NCBI GenBank assembly: GCA_022072165.1
Contig: JAJVIF010000001.1
Coordinates: forward strand, 1,692,575 to 1,756,574
DNA: 64,000 nucleotides
Direction: 5' to 3'
Source of the DNA: a bacterium
GTDB taxonomy: Bacteria; JAJVIF01
Shown: positions 35,281 to 44,451 of the stretch, one piece after another
Layout: the number at the start of each line of letters is the position of its first letter
Position numbering within the stretch: position 1 is the stretch's first letter
Program-made: the position numbers and the translations under genes
Notes under the pieces: model-generated
Database searches by the model: none
What the model saw: only the letters and a program-made list of their open reading frames with translations
What the model was told of the DNA's origin: nothing

Positions 35281-36246
35281 ATGACTCCCCCGCCGATGGC
35301 TGCTGCTCCCCCTCCCGCCAGGACTCTGTCACCGGCTATGCGCTGGCTCATCGTCCTGGCACTGCTGGTCCTCGCGACCCCTTTCATCCTCTTCGCGGTC
35401 CTGGCGAAGAATCCGGAGCTCGCTGGTCGGCTGGAGCAACAGGTCAGCGATGCAGAGTTCCGTGTGAAAGAGGAGTACTACGAGCGGATCGCAGCCCGAC
35501 TCCGCAGCAATCCCGCAGAAGCCCGATTGCCTCTCGGGAGTGAACTCGCAGGGCAACTCAGCACGCAGGTCGTGGGAGCGCAGCTGCTGCTACAGGAGCC
35601 GCCAGCCACTACACCAGACATCCTCCTGGCATCGCCGGTTCTGTTCTACTGGCCACTCCTCGCCTCGGGCGACCCACGACCGCTCCTGCCACTCCCGCCA
35701 CGCGCCGCTATCAGCCCGGCGGAAGTGGTCTACTACGGCCAGTTGCCCCCGCAAGCCTCCGGACAGCCATTACAAACGGATCCTCCCTTCACTCTCCATG
35801 CACCATTACCGGATTACTACAAAGAAGCGGATCCCGATTTGTTGGCGGGCCCCCATGCCGAGCAGCTGGCGGTCCTGACCCGGCCCTACAAACGATTCGT
35901 GGGGCAGGCATTGCTGCTACCGCTGGAGCAACTCTCCAATAGCCTGGCATCGATTGGTCAAATCCCCGCCAGCTTCGGTGAGTTTCAGACGATGGCGAGC
36001 TTCGCGCTGGTCCAGGAACCACTCGCCCCGGTGATGGATGTGGTCCCCGGCATTGAGGCGTTTATCGATCGGTCGCAGCCTGACGCCCCCCGCGTTACGG
36101 TCGTCCTCCAGCAGGACACCCGGCTGGTGGACTCCCTGGGAGTGCCGTTCCATGCGGTCGCGCCCTGGCAACCCCTCTGGACCCTCGCCTGGGATGACCC
36201 GTCGCTGCGCTGGATCAGCCGCGACACGATCCCGGTCCAGCGTTAG
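35281..36246 (+). CDS. Single-pass membrane protein of unknown function
   Basis: The 321-residue protein has a Pro/Ala-rich N-terminus, one transmembrane helix (~20-42, around IVLALLVLATPFILFAVLA) and a ~275-residue domain probably outside the cytoplasm. A charged helical stretch (NPELAGRLEQQVSDAEFRVK) follows the membrane segment directly and could be a short coiled coil. No family is recognised. The gene is divergent from the exported protein gene, with promoter elements only ~20 nt apart, and overlaps the convergent SMR gene by 4 nt. Confidence 0.75.
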   Translation: MTPPPMAAAPPPARTLSPAMRWLIVLALLVLATPFILFAVLAKNPELAGRLEQQVSDAEFRVKEEYYERIAARLRSNPAEARLPLGSELAGQLSTQVVGAQLLLQEPPATTPDILLASPVLFYWPLLASGDPRPLLPLPPRAAISPAEVVYYGQLPPQASGQPLQTDPPFTLHAPLPDYYKEADPDLLAGPHAEQLAVLTRPYKRFVGQALLLPLEQLSNSLASIGQIPASFGEFQTMASFALVQEPLAPVMDVVPGIEAFIDRSQPDAPRVTVVLQQDTRLVDSLGVPFHAVAPWQPLWTLAWDDPSLRWISRDTIPVQR

Positions 36247-36575
36247 CCGGTCGCCGGAGGGGTCGACCACTGCAACAGCACGACGCCGGCGATGATGAGT
36301 CCGATGCCCGCAAGCTGCGGAGCTCCCAAGGCTTCCCGAAAGAGCCACAGACCAATGAGCGCAGTCCCTGCGGTCCCCACGCCCGACCAGATGGCGTAGA
36401 CCACCCCCAGCGGCAGCACCTTGAGGGTCTGCGCCATCAGGGCAAACGCGCAGCCATACCCAACGACGACACCCAGACTTGGCACCAGCTTTGTGAAGCC
36501 GACCGACAGCTTCATGGAGGTCGTCCCGGCAATCTCAAAAAGGATCGCCAACCCCAGCAGCAGGTAGGGAGTCAT
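36243..36575 (-). CDS. SMR family efflux protein, EmrE/Qac-like
   Basis: The 110-residue, four-helix protein is normal length for small multidrug resistance transporters, which work as proton-coupled dimers exporting cationic compounds. The essential membrane glutamate is Glu14 (LAILFEIAGTTSMK). The conserved third-helix motif VYAIWSGVGTAG and the GVVLLQ end of the last helix are present. AIWSGVG and the GFTKLVPS loop place it with EmrE/Qac proteins rather than the Gdx/SugE guanidinium exporters. Only one SMR gene is visible, so a homodimer is expected. Its stop overlaps the convergent gene by 4 nt. Confidence 0.93.
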   Translation of the reverse strand: MTPYLLLGLAILFEIAGTTSMKLSVGFTKLVPSLGVVVGYGCAFALMAQTLKVLPLGVVYAIWSGVGTAGTALIGLWLFREALGAPQLAGIGLIIAGVVLLQWSTPPATG

Positions 36576-36608
36576 GATGTCAGTCTGCCCCGTTTCTCAG
36601 ATGGTCAG

Positions 36609-36639
36609 CAAAACGCCCCCGGAAAGCATCCAGGGGCGT
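36609..36639 (-). terminator. Rho-independent terminator of the first peroxidase gene
   Basis: An ACGCCCC...GGGGCGT stem with one mismatch lies 45 nt past the stop at 36684 and runs into TTTTGCTG on the minus strand. Confidence 0.75.
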
Positions 36640-36683
36640 CAGAGTATGGTCAGTATGCAACCTGAGGGCGCTACGAACGCCGG

Positions 36684-38222
36684 CTAAATCGCCGGATCGA
36701 CAGGCGGACCCTGTTCTTCGCCCGGCCGCTTGCCCGGGTCAGTACCGGGATCCGTCCCTGGATTGTTCCCGACGTCATAGTCCGTCGAGAGATTGCTCGG
36801 GACTTCCGCCGGCTCCAGCTCCTTCACGATTTCATCGAGCCGGACATCCGTCAGGCTCTCCAGAAACTCCACCAGATGCCCGACTTCCTCGTCTGTCAGG
36901 ACCGGTGGCTGCTTGAAGAACGCATCCAGGGTTGCCTTCTGCTTTTGCAGCGCGCCTTCGCTCTTGTTCACGGTCGAGCGCAGGTCCTCTGGGAGATGAC
37001 TGGTGTCCAGATTCCGGAAGCCCCGGACCGGGTCCAGGTGATGCCGGACCACCTGCTCCAGCGAACCAATCGCGCCGTTGTGCATGTACGGCCCGGTCTC
37101 CGCGACATTCCGCAGCGGGGGGGTCCGGAACCGATAGCTGTCTTCCGGCTTCCCGGTGATGTCGCCGCGACCCCGGTCTTCACCCGGAGTCCCGGCCTTA
37201 CCAGGACCGATCTCTGGCACCAGCAGGTTATGCAGCTTCTGGTCGGTCATCAGCGGGCCCGCATGACAACTGGAGCACTGGGCCTTCCCATAGAAGAGGA
37301 CCGCGCCTTCCTTCTGCGTGGCAGTCAGCGCGTACTGGTCCCCCTTGAGGTACCGGTCAAAGGGGGTATCGAGGGTCGTCAGACGTTCCGTCTGGAACGC
37401 TGCGAGGGCGTTACCCACATCGGCGATGGAAAACTCCCAGATCGGCTGGTCGGGATACGCCGCCTCGATGAGTGGGACGTAACCCGGTGTAAACCGGACG
37501 CGATTCGCGATGTTCTGCCAGATCGCGGTCGTGGAACTTTCTTCCTCGCGCGGGAAGGGGGGCATGAATCCTCCGGCATCCGGACCGCCAGTCAGCGGTG
37601 AAAACATGCCGTCCTTCGCGTGCATTTCCCGGTCATCGATCATGGCGAAGAGGGCCTGGGCTGCCAGGGCACCGCTGAGCCCGGAAGGTAAATCGCTCCC
37701 CGCCGGCGTCACCAGCCTACCGGTCGAGAGTTCCTCCACCCGGGCATCCCACAGCATCGTCTTCATCCCCGGGAGCCCCCGGTTAAAGACATCCGTGGCA
37801 TTTCGCGCGACCATCATCTGCCCTTCAAACAACCGACGCTCCTTGCCCAGTCCTTCACCCTGCGTCCCTTTCGAGAGGGGGATGGCGTCGTGCATCCGCA
37901 GGGTCGGGTGATGACAGCCCGAGCAGGAGATGTCACCCCGGGTGCTCAGGATCTTGTCGAAGAAAAGCATCCGTCCCAACTCGACCTCGTGCGGGTCCTG
38001 CGTCGCAGGAGTCGCCGGCGACTGCATGTTCTGCGCCGCTAGCGCGGTCCGCAGGCGGGTGTCGACATCCACGACCGGCGGGTCATCGGGCTTCGGACCG
38101 ACCGGCGGCTGGGTTGTGCTCCCGCCACCTCCGCACCCCGCCAGCAGCAACATCGCCAGGCTCGTCAGGACTCCTGGGCCCCACACATGTCGTCGTCCCG
38201 CTGCGCTTTGAAGATCGCGCAT
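36684..38222 (-). CDS. Di-haem cytochrome c peroxidase-like lipoprotein
   Basis: From ATG 38222 (AAGGAG upstream) the protein has 512 residues. A lipobox LLLAGC makes Cys30 the likely lipid anchor. Two c-type haem sites are present: CSGCH (100-104) and CSSCH (316-320), the CcpA/MauG family arrangement. Regions around them (LGRMLFFDKILS, YGKAQCSSCHAGPLMTDQ) match bacterial cytochrome c peroxidases, which reduce peroxide with electrons from small cytochromes; MauG-like oxidation of a partner cannot be excluded. The C-terminus carries a Pro/Gly/Asp repeat tail (DPGTDPGTDPGK). A closely similar gene lies directly upstream. Confidence 0.9.
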   Translation of the reverse strand: MRDLQSAAGRRHVWGPGVLTSLAMLLLAGCGGGGSTTQPPVGPKPDDPPVVDVDTRLRTALAAQNMQSPATPATQDPHEVELGRMLFFDKILSTRGDISCSGCHHPTLRMHDAIPLSKGTQGEGLGKERRLFEGQMMVARNATDVFNRGLPGMKTMLWDARVEELSTGRLVTPAGSDLPSGLSGALAAQALFAMIDDREMHAKDGMFSPLTGGPDAGGFMPPFPREEESSTTAIWQNIANRVRFTPGYVPLIEAAYPDQPIWEFSIADVGNALAAFQTERLTTLDTPFDRYLKGDQYALTATQKEGAVLFYGKAQCSSCHAGPLMTDQKLHNLLVPEIGPGKAGTPGEDRGRGDITGKPEDSYRFRTPPLRNVAETGPYMHNGAIGSLEQVVRHHLDPVRGFRNLDTSHLPEDLRSTVNKSEGALQKQKATLDAFFKQPPVLTDEEVGHLVEFLESLTDVRLDEIVKELEPAEVPSNLSTDYDVGNNPGTDPGTDPGKRPGEEQGPPVDPAI

Positions 38223-38303
38223 CGCTGTTCTCCTTCCCGGACTCCACGAGGGCTCCGGGCGCTGACTGAATACCGTACTGTCGAAGAGGACTGGGTTGAC
38301 GGA

Positions 38304-38309
38304 ATGGTA
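38304..38309 (-). promoter_or_regulatory. Candidate -10 element of the first peroxidase gene
   Basis: TACCAT on the minus strand with TG directly before it; leader ~75 nt. Confidence 0.35.
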
Positions 38310-38358
38310 CACCCGTTACCGGAGATCGTCCGTTCTGATGATTTCCACACGAAGCGAC

Positions 38359-39846
38359 CTAGTCGTCGTAGCCCACCGGCAGTGCGCTGGGACTTGGCAA
38401 CACCGGGACTTCGGTCTTCAGCTGCGCCACCTTTGGATCGCTCAGCGTCATCAGGAATGCCAGCAACTGGCGAAACTCCCGTTCGGTCAGCTCGGGCCCG
38501 TTGAGGATCTGCGGATCTACGGTTGCCAGCAGGGCGCTCTCGACCGCCTCGCCTCGTCGCACGAGCGGCTGGACATCCGCCCGGAGCTTGTTGGGAGTAT
38601 AGGACCCCAGCATCCCGGCCGGATCAAAGTGATGCCGGACGGCATCCTCGAGCGTCGCATAGGCCCCCGAGTGCATGTAGGGCGCAGTGTCGGCCACCTG
38701 ACGCAATGGTGGGGTCCGGAACGCGAACTCCTGCGACGGGTCGCCGCTAATGGCAGCTCCGCCCCGGTCGAGACCTCCGATGCCCGGCAGTAACTGCGGC
38801 ACCGCCAGGTTGTGCAGCTGCTGATCCGTCATCAGCGTCCCGCTGTGGCAGGTGCTGCACTGGGCCTTCCCGTAGAAGAGCAATGCGCCGGCCTTTGCCT
38901 GGTCGCTGATGGCGTGCGGGTCACCGGCGAGCCAGTTGTCCCAGGGCGTATTCGGGAAACTGAACTCCACCCGCTCGAAGGCCGCGATGGCGTTGGCCAG
39001 ATGCTGGATGGTGAACTGCCCCCCTGTCACTTCCGGATAGGCGCGCTCCAACTGACGCTGATACCCCGGCACATCGGTGACACGCTTCATCACGCCGTTC
39101 CAGATCGCATGGGGATCATCCAGGAGGGCCAGTTCATTGCTCCCGTTCAGGACCGTCACGTCCCCCGGGGTCCCGCGCATTTCCGCCGGATTGAGCAGGG
39201 TATGGAGCACCTGTCCCGCCAGGGGACCATCCAGGCCAGCAATCGGCTCCGGGACATCCGGAATCCGGACCCGACCATCCGGCTCCTGCCGGATCCGGGC
39301 ATCCCACATCATCGTGGTCCACTCCGATTCGCCCCGGTTGAAGAGGTCCGGCGAGTGCCGGGCAATAAAGTCCCGCCCGGCCCCCAGGGTCCGCGCCGGT
39401 CCCAGTTTTTTGCCACCCGTGCCAATGGAGAGGGGGATATGGTCAGTCAGTGCATGTTCCGGCGCATGGCATCCCGCGCAGGAGATGTCCTTGTTGCCGC
39501 TCAGAATCTTGTCGAAAAAGAGAGCTTTCCCCAGTCGGACCTGCTCGGGGTCTTGCAGAATCTGTGGCTGTAGCGGCTGGAGTCGATGCTGGGCCGCGAC
39601 TCCACGCAAATCTGCTTCCAGTCCGGTACTCATCGGACCCTTCGGCATCCCGAAGGTCGTGAGCGCGGCGGTCGCGCTCCCTGCCAGTACCAGGACCGTC
39701 ACCAGCGGCAGCAACATCATCCGGGGAATGAGGTCTGGCTGGCGGAGCCGGACACGTCGCGAGGCATGGGCAGCCTTGCGGCGTCGATATTGCTCTCGCA
39801 TCGCAGCGAGCGAACGACGAAATTTCGGTTCCGGCGTAGCAATCAT
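38359..39846 (-). CDS. Di-haem cytochrome c peroxidase-like membrane-anchored protein
   Basis: The 495-residue protein starts at ATG 39846 with GGAG ~9 nt upstream; a TTG two codons earlier is the only longer option. An Arg/Lys-rich cytoplasmic start leads to one transmembrane helix (~44-64, around MLLPLVTVLVLAGSATAAL), so it is membrane-anchored rather than lipid-anchored. Haem sites are CAGCH (123-127) and CSTCH (330-334), with LGKALFFDKILS and YGKAQCSTCHSGTLMTDQ nearly identical to the neighbour. The two arose by duplication and differ in anchoring. They are ~137 nt apart, and a separate promoter for the second gene is likely. Confidence 0.9.
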   Translation of the reverse strand: MIATPEPKFRRSLAAMREQYRRRKAAHASRRVRLRQPDLIPRMMLLPLVTVLVLAGSATAALTTFGMPKGPMSTGLEADLRGVAAQHRLQPLQPQILQDPEQVRLGKALFFDKILSGNKDISCAGCHAPEHALTDHIPLSIGTGGKKLGPARTLGAGRDFIARHSPDLFNRGESEWTTMMWDARIRQEPDGRVRIPDVPEPIAGLDGPLAGQVLHTLLNPAEMRGTPGDVTVLNGSNELALLDDPHAIWNGVMKRVTDVPGYQRQLERAYPEVTGGQFTIQHLANAIAAFERVEFSFPNTPWDNWLAGDPHAISDQAKAGALLFYGKAQCSTCHSGTLMTDQQLHNLAVPQLLPGIGGLDRGGAAISGDPSQEFAFRTPPLRQVADTAPYMHSGAYATLEDAVRHHFDPAGMLGSYTPNKLRADVQPLVRRGEAVESALLATVDPQILNGPELTEREFRQLLAFLMTLSDPKVAQLKTEVPVLPSPSALPVGYDD

Positions 39847-39881
39847 GAGCAACGCTCCGGGGAAGAGGGCGGGATGCAGGA

Positions 39882-39887
39882 AGTATA
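39882..39887 (-). promoter_or_regulatory. -10 element of the second peroxidase gene
   Basis: TATACT on the minus strand, ~35 nt before ATG 39846. The divergent TAGACT for the methyltransferase is at 39942-39947. Confidence 0.5.
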
Positions 39888-39941
39888 CCAGCCCATAGCA
39901 TCGCGTAAGGCAAGCGCTCCGCCACCTTTTGCATCAGCGAG

Positions 39942-39947
39942 TAGACT
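39942..39947 (+). promoter_or_regulatory. -10 element of the methyltransferase gene
   Basis: TAGACT, 11 nt before ATG 39959; short or absent leader. Confidence 0.4.
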
Positions 39948-39958
39948 CCCAGGCACCG

Positions 39959-40696
39959 ATGCCCACGATCCCTGCCCATGACATGCCCGGCTATGGCCTC
40001 GGACGCCGGGTCATGGTGGCCCGCTGGCTCACCGCCTGGCGCGACTGGTCACGAGCCTGTCAGCGGCTGACAGCGCTGCATCAGGAAGCCCCGGAACTCG
40101 AAACGCTGGTCGATCGGGCGCTGGAGCTGGGGACCCATGGGCTGTTCGAGGTCCGGGCCTCGCAGGTTCGCAGCGAAATCCTGGCACTGGCGCAACAGGT
40201 CGCTGCCCTGGAGCCACAGGTGATTGTCGAAATCGGGGTCTATAAGGGAGGCACCGGGCTCCTCTGGAGTCACCTCGCCCGAAGCCTGGTCCTGTTGTGC
40301 GATCTGCGTTCGCTCCACCTGGAGTCGCACCTGTTGCGACGCTTCCCACCCCCTGGCGGCCCCCGGGTCGAGGTCCTCCGCGGCGACTCTCACGCACCTA
40401 TATTCCAGGCGTCGTTGCGTCAGCAACTTCAGGGACGCCACATCGATTTTCTCTTCTTAGATGGCGATCACTCGCTGGACGGCATCCGGCAGGACTTCGC
40501 GGATTTCGCGCCACTGGTGCGACCGGGTGGCCTCATCGCCTGCCATGACATCGTGCCCCGTCAGCCCTTCCCCACCACGCAGGTCCATCGCTTTTGGGAA
40601 GACCTCAAGGCAGAGGGGAAGTACGAACTGACAGAGTATGTCGAGGACTGGCAACAGGTGGGGTATGGCATAGGGGTGATCCACTGGCCCGGTTAG
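39959..40696 (+). CDS. Class I SAM-dependent methyltransferase
   Basis: The 245-residue protein has the SAM-binding glycine motif at ~88-100 (VIVEIGVYKGGTG) and an acidic motif at ~165-174 (FLFLDGDHS), as in the cephalosporin hydroxylase/Methyltransf_24 group. A later block GGLIACHDIVP is also typical; these proteins often methylate sugars or secondary metabolites. The ~85-residue N-terminal part is helical and not recognised. The substrate is unknown. The gene stands alone between the peroxidases and the ATP synthase terminator. Confidence 0.85.
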   Translation: MPTIPAHDMPGYGLGRRVMVARWLTAWRDWSRACQRLTALHQEAPELETLVDRALELGTHGLFEVRASQVRSEILALAQQVAALEPQVIVEIGVYKGGTGLLWSHLARSLVLLCDLRSLHLESHLLRRFPPPGGPRVEVLRGDSHAPIFQASLRQQLQGRHIDFLFLDGDHSLDGIRQDFADFAPLVRPGGLIACHDIVPRQPFPTTQVHRFWEDLKAEGKYELTEYVEDWQQVGYGIGVIHWPG

Positions 40697-40782
40697 CGGT
40701 TTCACCTGGCCGTTTCTGGCGTCGGCTCGCTCTTGCGCCGCGCAGCCCGCGCATCCGCAGCCGTCACGGGGGTGTGCATCAT

Positions 40783-40817
40783 CAAAAAGAAAACGCTGCC
40801 GTCGATACGGCAGCGTT
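40783..40817 (-). terminator. Rho-independent terminator of the ATP synthase operon
   Basis: A perfect 11-bp stem (AACGCTGCCGT and its complement) with a 4-nt loop lies 33 nt after the atpA stop and is followed on the minus strand by TTTTCTTTTTGATG. It separates the operon from the convergent methyltransferase gene. Confidence 0.9.
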
Positions 40818-40849
40818 CTGGATTGTCAGACCCCGCAGCGATCCAGCCC

Positions 40850-42448
40850 TTAGGCCGACACTGCCTCGGTCTTCTTGATCACCTGGTGTCGGGTGAAGTC
40901 AATCGACGCCGGGAACTCCGCGGTCCCAGCCTGATACTTCGCCTTGAACTCAGCGATCGCCTTCTTCAGCAGCGACTCGACTTCGTCGTCAATCGCCAGC
41001 CGGGTCTGCATCTCGTGCAGCAACTGGCTCTGCTGGTGCTCCAGGTAATGATGGAAGCCCGCCTCGAACTTTCGGACATCCTCTTTGGCGATGTCATCCA
41101 GATGCCCCTGACCGGCGGCCCAGATGATGGCCACCTGGTGCTCGACAGGCATCGGGACATACTGCCCCTGCTTGAGGATCTCCACCATCCGCTCACCGCG
41201 AATCAACCGGGCCATGGTGGCTTTGTCGAGGTCGGAGCCGAACTGGGCGAACGCCGCCAGCTCGCGGTACTGCGCGAGGTCGAGGCGGAGCGTACCGGCG
41301 ACCTTCTTCATCATCTTGGTCTGTGCGTTTCCACCCACACGGGAGACGGAGATACCGACGTTGATGGCCGGGCGGACACCAGCGTAGAAGAGGTCCGCTT
41401 CCAGGAACATCTGACCATCGGTGATGGAGATGACGTTCGTCGGGATGTAGGCCGAGATGTCGCCCGCCTGGGTCTCAATCACCGGCAGTGCGGTCAGCGA
41501 CCCGGCACCCATCTCATTGGAGAGCTTGCAGGCCCGTTCCAGCAGGCGGCTGTGGAGATAGAACACGTCGCCGGGATACGCCTCGCGGCCCGGGGGACGG
41601 CGGAGGAGGAGCGAGAGTTCGCGATACGCGACCGCCTGCTTGGAGAGGTCGTCGTAGCAGCAGAGGACGTGGCCGCCATTGAAAGTGAAGAACTCTCCCA
41701 TCGCCGCACCGGCGTAGGGAGCGATGAACTGCATGGGGGCCGGGTCCGAGGCGGAGGCCACCACGACCGTGGTGTATTCCATCGCGCCGTACTCTTCGAA
41801 GGTCCGGATCACCTGCGCGACCGTGGACTTCTTCTGCCCCACCGCCACATAGATGCACTTAACGCCAGTCCCCTTCTGATTGAGGATGGCATCGACGAGC
41901 ACGGCGGTTTTGCCGGTCTGGCGGTCGCCAATGATCAGTTCGCGCTGGCCGCGTCCGATGGGGATCATGGAGTCAATCGCCTTGATCCCGGTCTGGAGCG
42001 GCTCCTTCACCGGCTGGCGCTGGATGATGCCCTCGGCCACCTTTTCAATCGGACGTGTTTCCGACGACGGGATCGGACCTTTGCCATCGATGGGCTCACC
42101 CACCGCGTTCACGACGCGCCCGATGACACCCTCGCCCACCGGCACGGAGGCGATGCGCTCGGTGCGGTGCACCTGCATCCCCTCTTTAATGTGACCGCTG
42201 TAGCCCAGAATCGCGGCGGCTACAGAGTCCTCTTCGAGGTTGAGCACGATGCCGTAGACCTTGGAGCCATCCGGGGCATCGGGGAACGACAGCAGTTCCA
42301 GGGCAGCGGCATCCTCGAGCCCGTAAATACGGGCCACGCCATCGCCGACCTGGAGCACGGTGCCGACCGACTCCATCTTCAGGTCCTGGTTGTACTTCTC
42401 GATCTCCTGCTGCAGGATCGTCGAGACTTCCTCGGGTCGCAGGGCCAT
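40850..42448 (-). CDS. atpA: ATP synthase F1 subunit alpha
   Basis: The 532-residue protein is the non-catalytic nucleotide-binding subunit of F1. The P-loop is GDRQTGKT (174-181), and [18 protein letters not shown] is typical of alpha rather than beta. The C-terminal helical region includes the usual QEIEKYN-rich start and the LYHEMQTRL-like end. It is the last gene before a strong terminator. In most bacteria gamma and beta follow alpha directly, but here they do not, so the operon is split. It lies 62 nt after atpH. Confidence 0.98.
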   Translation of the reverse strand: MALRPEEVSTILQQEIEKYNQDLKMESVGTVLQVGDGVARIYGLEDAAALELLSFPDAPDGSKVYGIVLNLEEDSVAAAILGYSGHIKEGMQVHRTERIASVPVGEGVIGRVVNAVGEPIDGKGPIPSSETRPIEKVAEGIIQRQPVKEPLQTGIKAIDSMIPIGRGQRELIIGDRQTGKTAVLVDAILNQKGTGVKCIYVAVGQKKSTVAQVIRTFEEYGAMEYTTVVVASASDPAPMQFIAPYAGAAMGEFFTFNGGHVLCCYDDLSKQAVAYRELSLLLRRPPGREAYPGDVFYLHSRLLERACKLSNEMGAGSLTALPVIETQAGDISAYIPTNVISITDGQMFLEADLFYAGVRPAINVGISVSRVGGNAQTKMMKKVAGTLRLDLAQYRELAAFAQFGSDLDKATMARLIRGERMVEILKQGQYVPMPVEHQVAIIWAAGQGHLDDIAKEDVRKFEAGFHHYLEHQQSQLLHEMQTRLAIDDEVESLLKKAIAEFKAKYQAGTAEFPASIDFTRHQVIKKTEAVSA

Positions 42449-42510
42449 AACGTCTTTCAGCCTCTCTTCGTCGTCGTCCAGTCAGCGTCACTCGCGATGC
42501 GCCGATGCCG

Positions 42511-43068
42511 TTAATGCACCTGCGCCGCCTGCAGCGTCCGCTTCAGTTCCTGCAAACGATGGCGTACGGAGCCATCGATGATCCGGTTCCCCAGCCGGAG
42601 GATGACGCCCCCCAGGATGGACGGATCAATAGTGGTCTTCAGCCGGACTTCATGGCTGCTGAAGCGCTGCACTTCGGCGGTGAGCCGCTGCAACTGCTCC
42701 GGCGGGAGAGGAACCGCCGAGATGACCTCGGCTTCTTCCACACCCCGGCGCTCATCTGCCATCCGGCTAAAGCGATCCGCGATTCCCCGCAACTCCCGCT
42801 CCCGATGCTTGTCGATCAGGAGCAGCATGAGCTGCAGGACCGCCGGTGTCACCCGCTCGCCAAAGACCCGCTGCACCAGCCCCTTCTTGTCTGCAGCAGC
42901 GATCCTGGGGTTTTCCAGGAACGCGCTCAGGGACGGGGTGGTCGCCAGAATCTCCCCGATCGCGTCGAGGTCGTCATCGATCCGGTCCAGCGTCGCGCTG
43001 TCCGGACCAACCAGGCCCATCAGCGCGGTAGCGTAGCGATCGGCAACGATCTGATCAGACATGGACAC
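42511..43068 (-). CDS. atpH: ATP synthase subunit delta
   Basis: The 185-residue subunit links the F1 head to the peripheral stalk. The N-terminal DRYATALMGLV and the C-terminal region (LKTTIDPSILGGVILRLGNRI) are family-typical. GTG 43068 has a GAGG site 9 nt upstream; ATG 43062 two codons later is also possible. Either start overlaps the end of atpF. Confidence 0.95.
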   Translation of the reverse strand: MSMSDQIVADRYATALMGLVGPDSATLDRIDDDLDAIGEILATTPSLSAFLENPRIAAADKKGLVQRVFGERVTPAVLQLMLLLIDKHRERELRGIADRFSRMADERRGVEEAEVISAVPLPPEQLQRLTAEVQRFSSHEVRLKTTIDPSILGGVILRLGNRIIDGSVRHRLQELKRTLQAAQVH

Positions 43069-43543
43069 GGCGGAGGTCCTCGATGTAGCGATCGATCAGG
43101 CTGTGCTGTAGCGGGGTGTCCAGGCGCTTGCGGATGATCTCCTCGGCGGCCGAGGTCGCGCTCTGGGCGATGGCATCGCGGAAGGAGATCCGGGCTTTGG
43201 CGATCTCGCGATCGACATCCCCTTTCGCCTTGAGCAGCAGGTCCTGATACCGACGCTGTGCATCGGACAGCAGCTCTGCAGCAATCCGCTCACCTTCGGC
43301 CTGCGCGGCGGCTTCCCGCTTCGCACTTTCCTCGCTCAGACGGGCCAGGCGGGACTCGTAGTCCGCCTTCAGCTGCGTCAGCTCAGCCTGTTGCTGGTCC
43401 AGCTCGCTAAAGGTCCGTTGAATGGTCGCCTTGCGCTCATCCAGCAGTCCCACGACTGGTTTGACGGCTACCCGGCTCAGCACCCAGACATAGAGTGCGA
43501 AACCGATCGCCTGCGTAAGAGTCAGATCCCAGCCGGAAGTCAT
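43055..43543 (-). CDS. atpF: ATP synthase subunit b
   Basis: The 162-residue protein has one N-terminal transmembrane helix (~10-30) and a long charged coiled coil (ERKATIQRTFSELDQQQAEL onward), the peripheral stalk layout. It begins in a 4-nt overlap with the end of the other b-type gene. Together they form a b/b' heterodimer, as known for cyanobacteria and some other phototrophic bacteria. Confidence 0.93.
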   Translation of the reverse strand: MTSGWDLTLTQAIGFALYVWVLSRVAVKPVVGLLDERKATIQRTFSELDQQQAELTQLKADYESRLARLSEESAKREAAAQAEGERIAAELLSDAQRRYQDLLLKAKGDVDREIAKARISFRDAIAQSATSAAEEIIRKRLDTPLQHSLIDRYIEDLRRVHV

Positions 43544-44079
43544 GCGTGAATCGCCTCCTCCAGTTGCTGGCGCACCCCGGCTTCATAGGCGGCGCGATCC
43601 ACTGGCTCGGCCAGGGTCCGCTCCACCGTCGTGAAGGTCAGGGTCAGGACCTGCTCCAGGAGCTGATCCTTCGCGTTACTGAACTCTGCTTCCAGCTGCT
43701 GATGCCCGGCCTCGACCAGCGCCAGATACTCGGCGCGGGCCTGATCCTGCAGGGCCATCACTTCCCGCTTACCGGTATCGATGGCGGCCTGTGTTTTCGC
43801 CGCCGCAGCGGCCTCGACCTGTGCCCACTGGCGGTCATAGTCCTGCTTCAGGCGCTCCACCTCAGCGCGCTGCGCCTCGACCTGGTTGAGGCCAGACATA
43901 ATCTTTGTCTGACGCTCTTCCAGCAGGGCGAGCACCGGCCCGAAGACCAGTGAGCGCATGAGATTGAGGAACACCACAAAGAACAGGATGGTCAGTGCAA
44001 TGACCGTCCAGTCCGTGGCGTCATCGACCTGGGCGAGCGGCGAAGGATCCGCCGCCGCCAGGAACAGCAGCCAGTGCAT
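43540..44079 (-). CDS. atpF': ATP synthase subunit b' (second b-type)
   Basis: The 179-residue subunit has a transmembrane helix at ~25-45 (VIALTILFFVVFLNLMRSL) after an N-terminal hydrophobic stretch (MHWLLFLAAADPS) that could be a signal peptide. A long coiled coil rich in Glu/Ala/Gln follows. It precedes atpF in the order a-c-b'-b-delta-alpha, the cyanobacterial order. A GAGGT site precedes the ATG. Confidence 0.9.
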   Translation of the reverse strand: MHWLLFLAAADPSPLAQVDDATDWTVIALTILFFVVFLNLMRSLVFGPVLALLEERQTKIMSGLNQVEAQRAEVERLKQDYDRQWAQVEAAAAAKTQAAIDTGKREVMALQDQARAEYLALVEAGHQQLEAEFSNAKDQLLEQVLTLTFTTVERTLAEPVDRAAYEAGVRQQLEEAIHA

Positions 44080-44117
44080 CCGCGAGACCTCGGCGGGCGA
44101 AAGTTAGATGAGCCGGA

Positions 44118-44360
44118 CTAGACCGTGATCTTGCCCGACAGCACGAACACCGACACCAGCGCGTAGATGGTCAGCGCCTCGATGAAGGCGGCGCCGATGA
44201 TCATCGCGGTCTGAATCTGACCGGCGGCTTCCGGCTGGCGGCTCATGGCGGTGACGGCCTCGCCGACCGCGCGGCCCAGACCCAGAGCTGAACCAAAAGC
44301 GGCCACGGCCAGGGCCATGGGGACGGCAAAACCGGCGCCAAGAATGATGCTGCTTTCCAC
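44118..44360 (-). CDS. atpE: ATP synthase subunit c
   Basis: From GTG 44360 (AAGGAGT 7 nt upstream) the proteolipid has 80 residues, normal length; a longer in-frame ATG at 44396 would add a polar tail foreign to the family. Two helices flank the RQPE loop (AMSRQPEAAGQ). The ion-binding carboxylate is the Glu in AAFIEALTIYALV. The residue after it is Ala rather than the Ser/Thr of sodium-binding rings, so proton coupling is more likely; this is inference. Confidence 0.95.
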   Translation of the reverse strand: MESSIILGAGFAVPMALAVAAFGSALGLGRAVGEAVTAMSRQPEAAGQIQTAMIIGAAFIEALTIYALVSVFVLSGKITV

Positions 44361-44451
44361 GTACGGACTCCTTCTGTCTGACTTGTCGCTTGTCACGCAA
44401 CCCCGCTAAAGGGCTGCGGGAAAGTGTTTGCTCCCCGCAGGCTGACAGTCG

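Noticed and set aside
40733-42514. 593-codon plus-strand open frame opposite atpA
   Set aside because: atpA is unambiguous. The antisense frame has shadow composition (His/Asp/Leu-rich) and no proper start signal.
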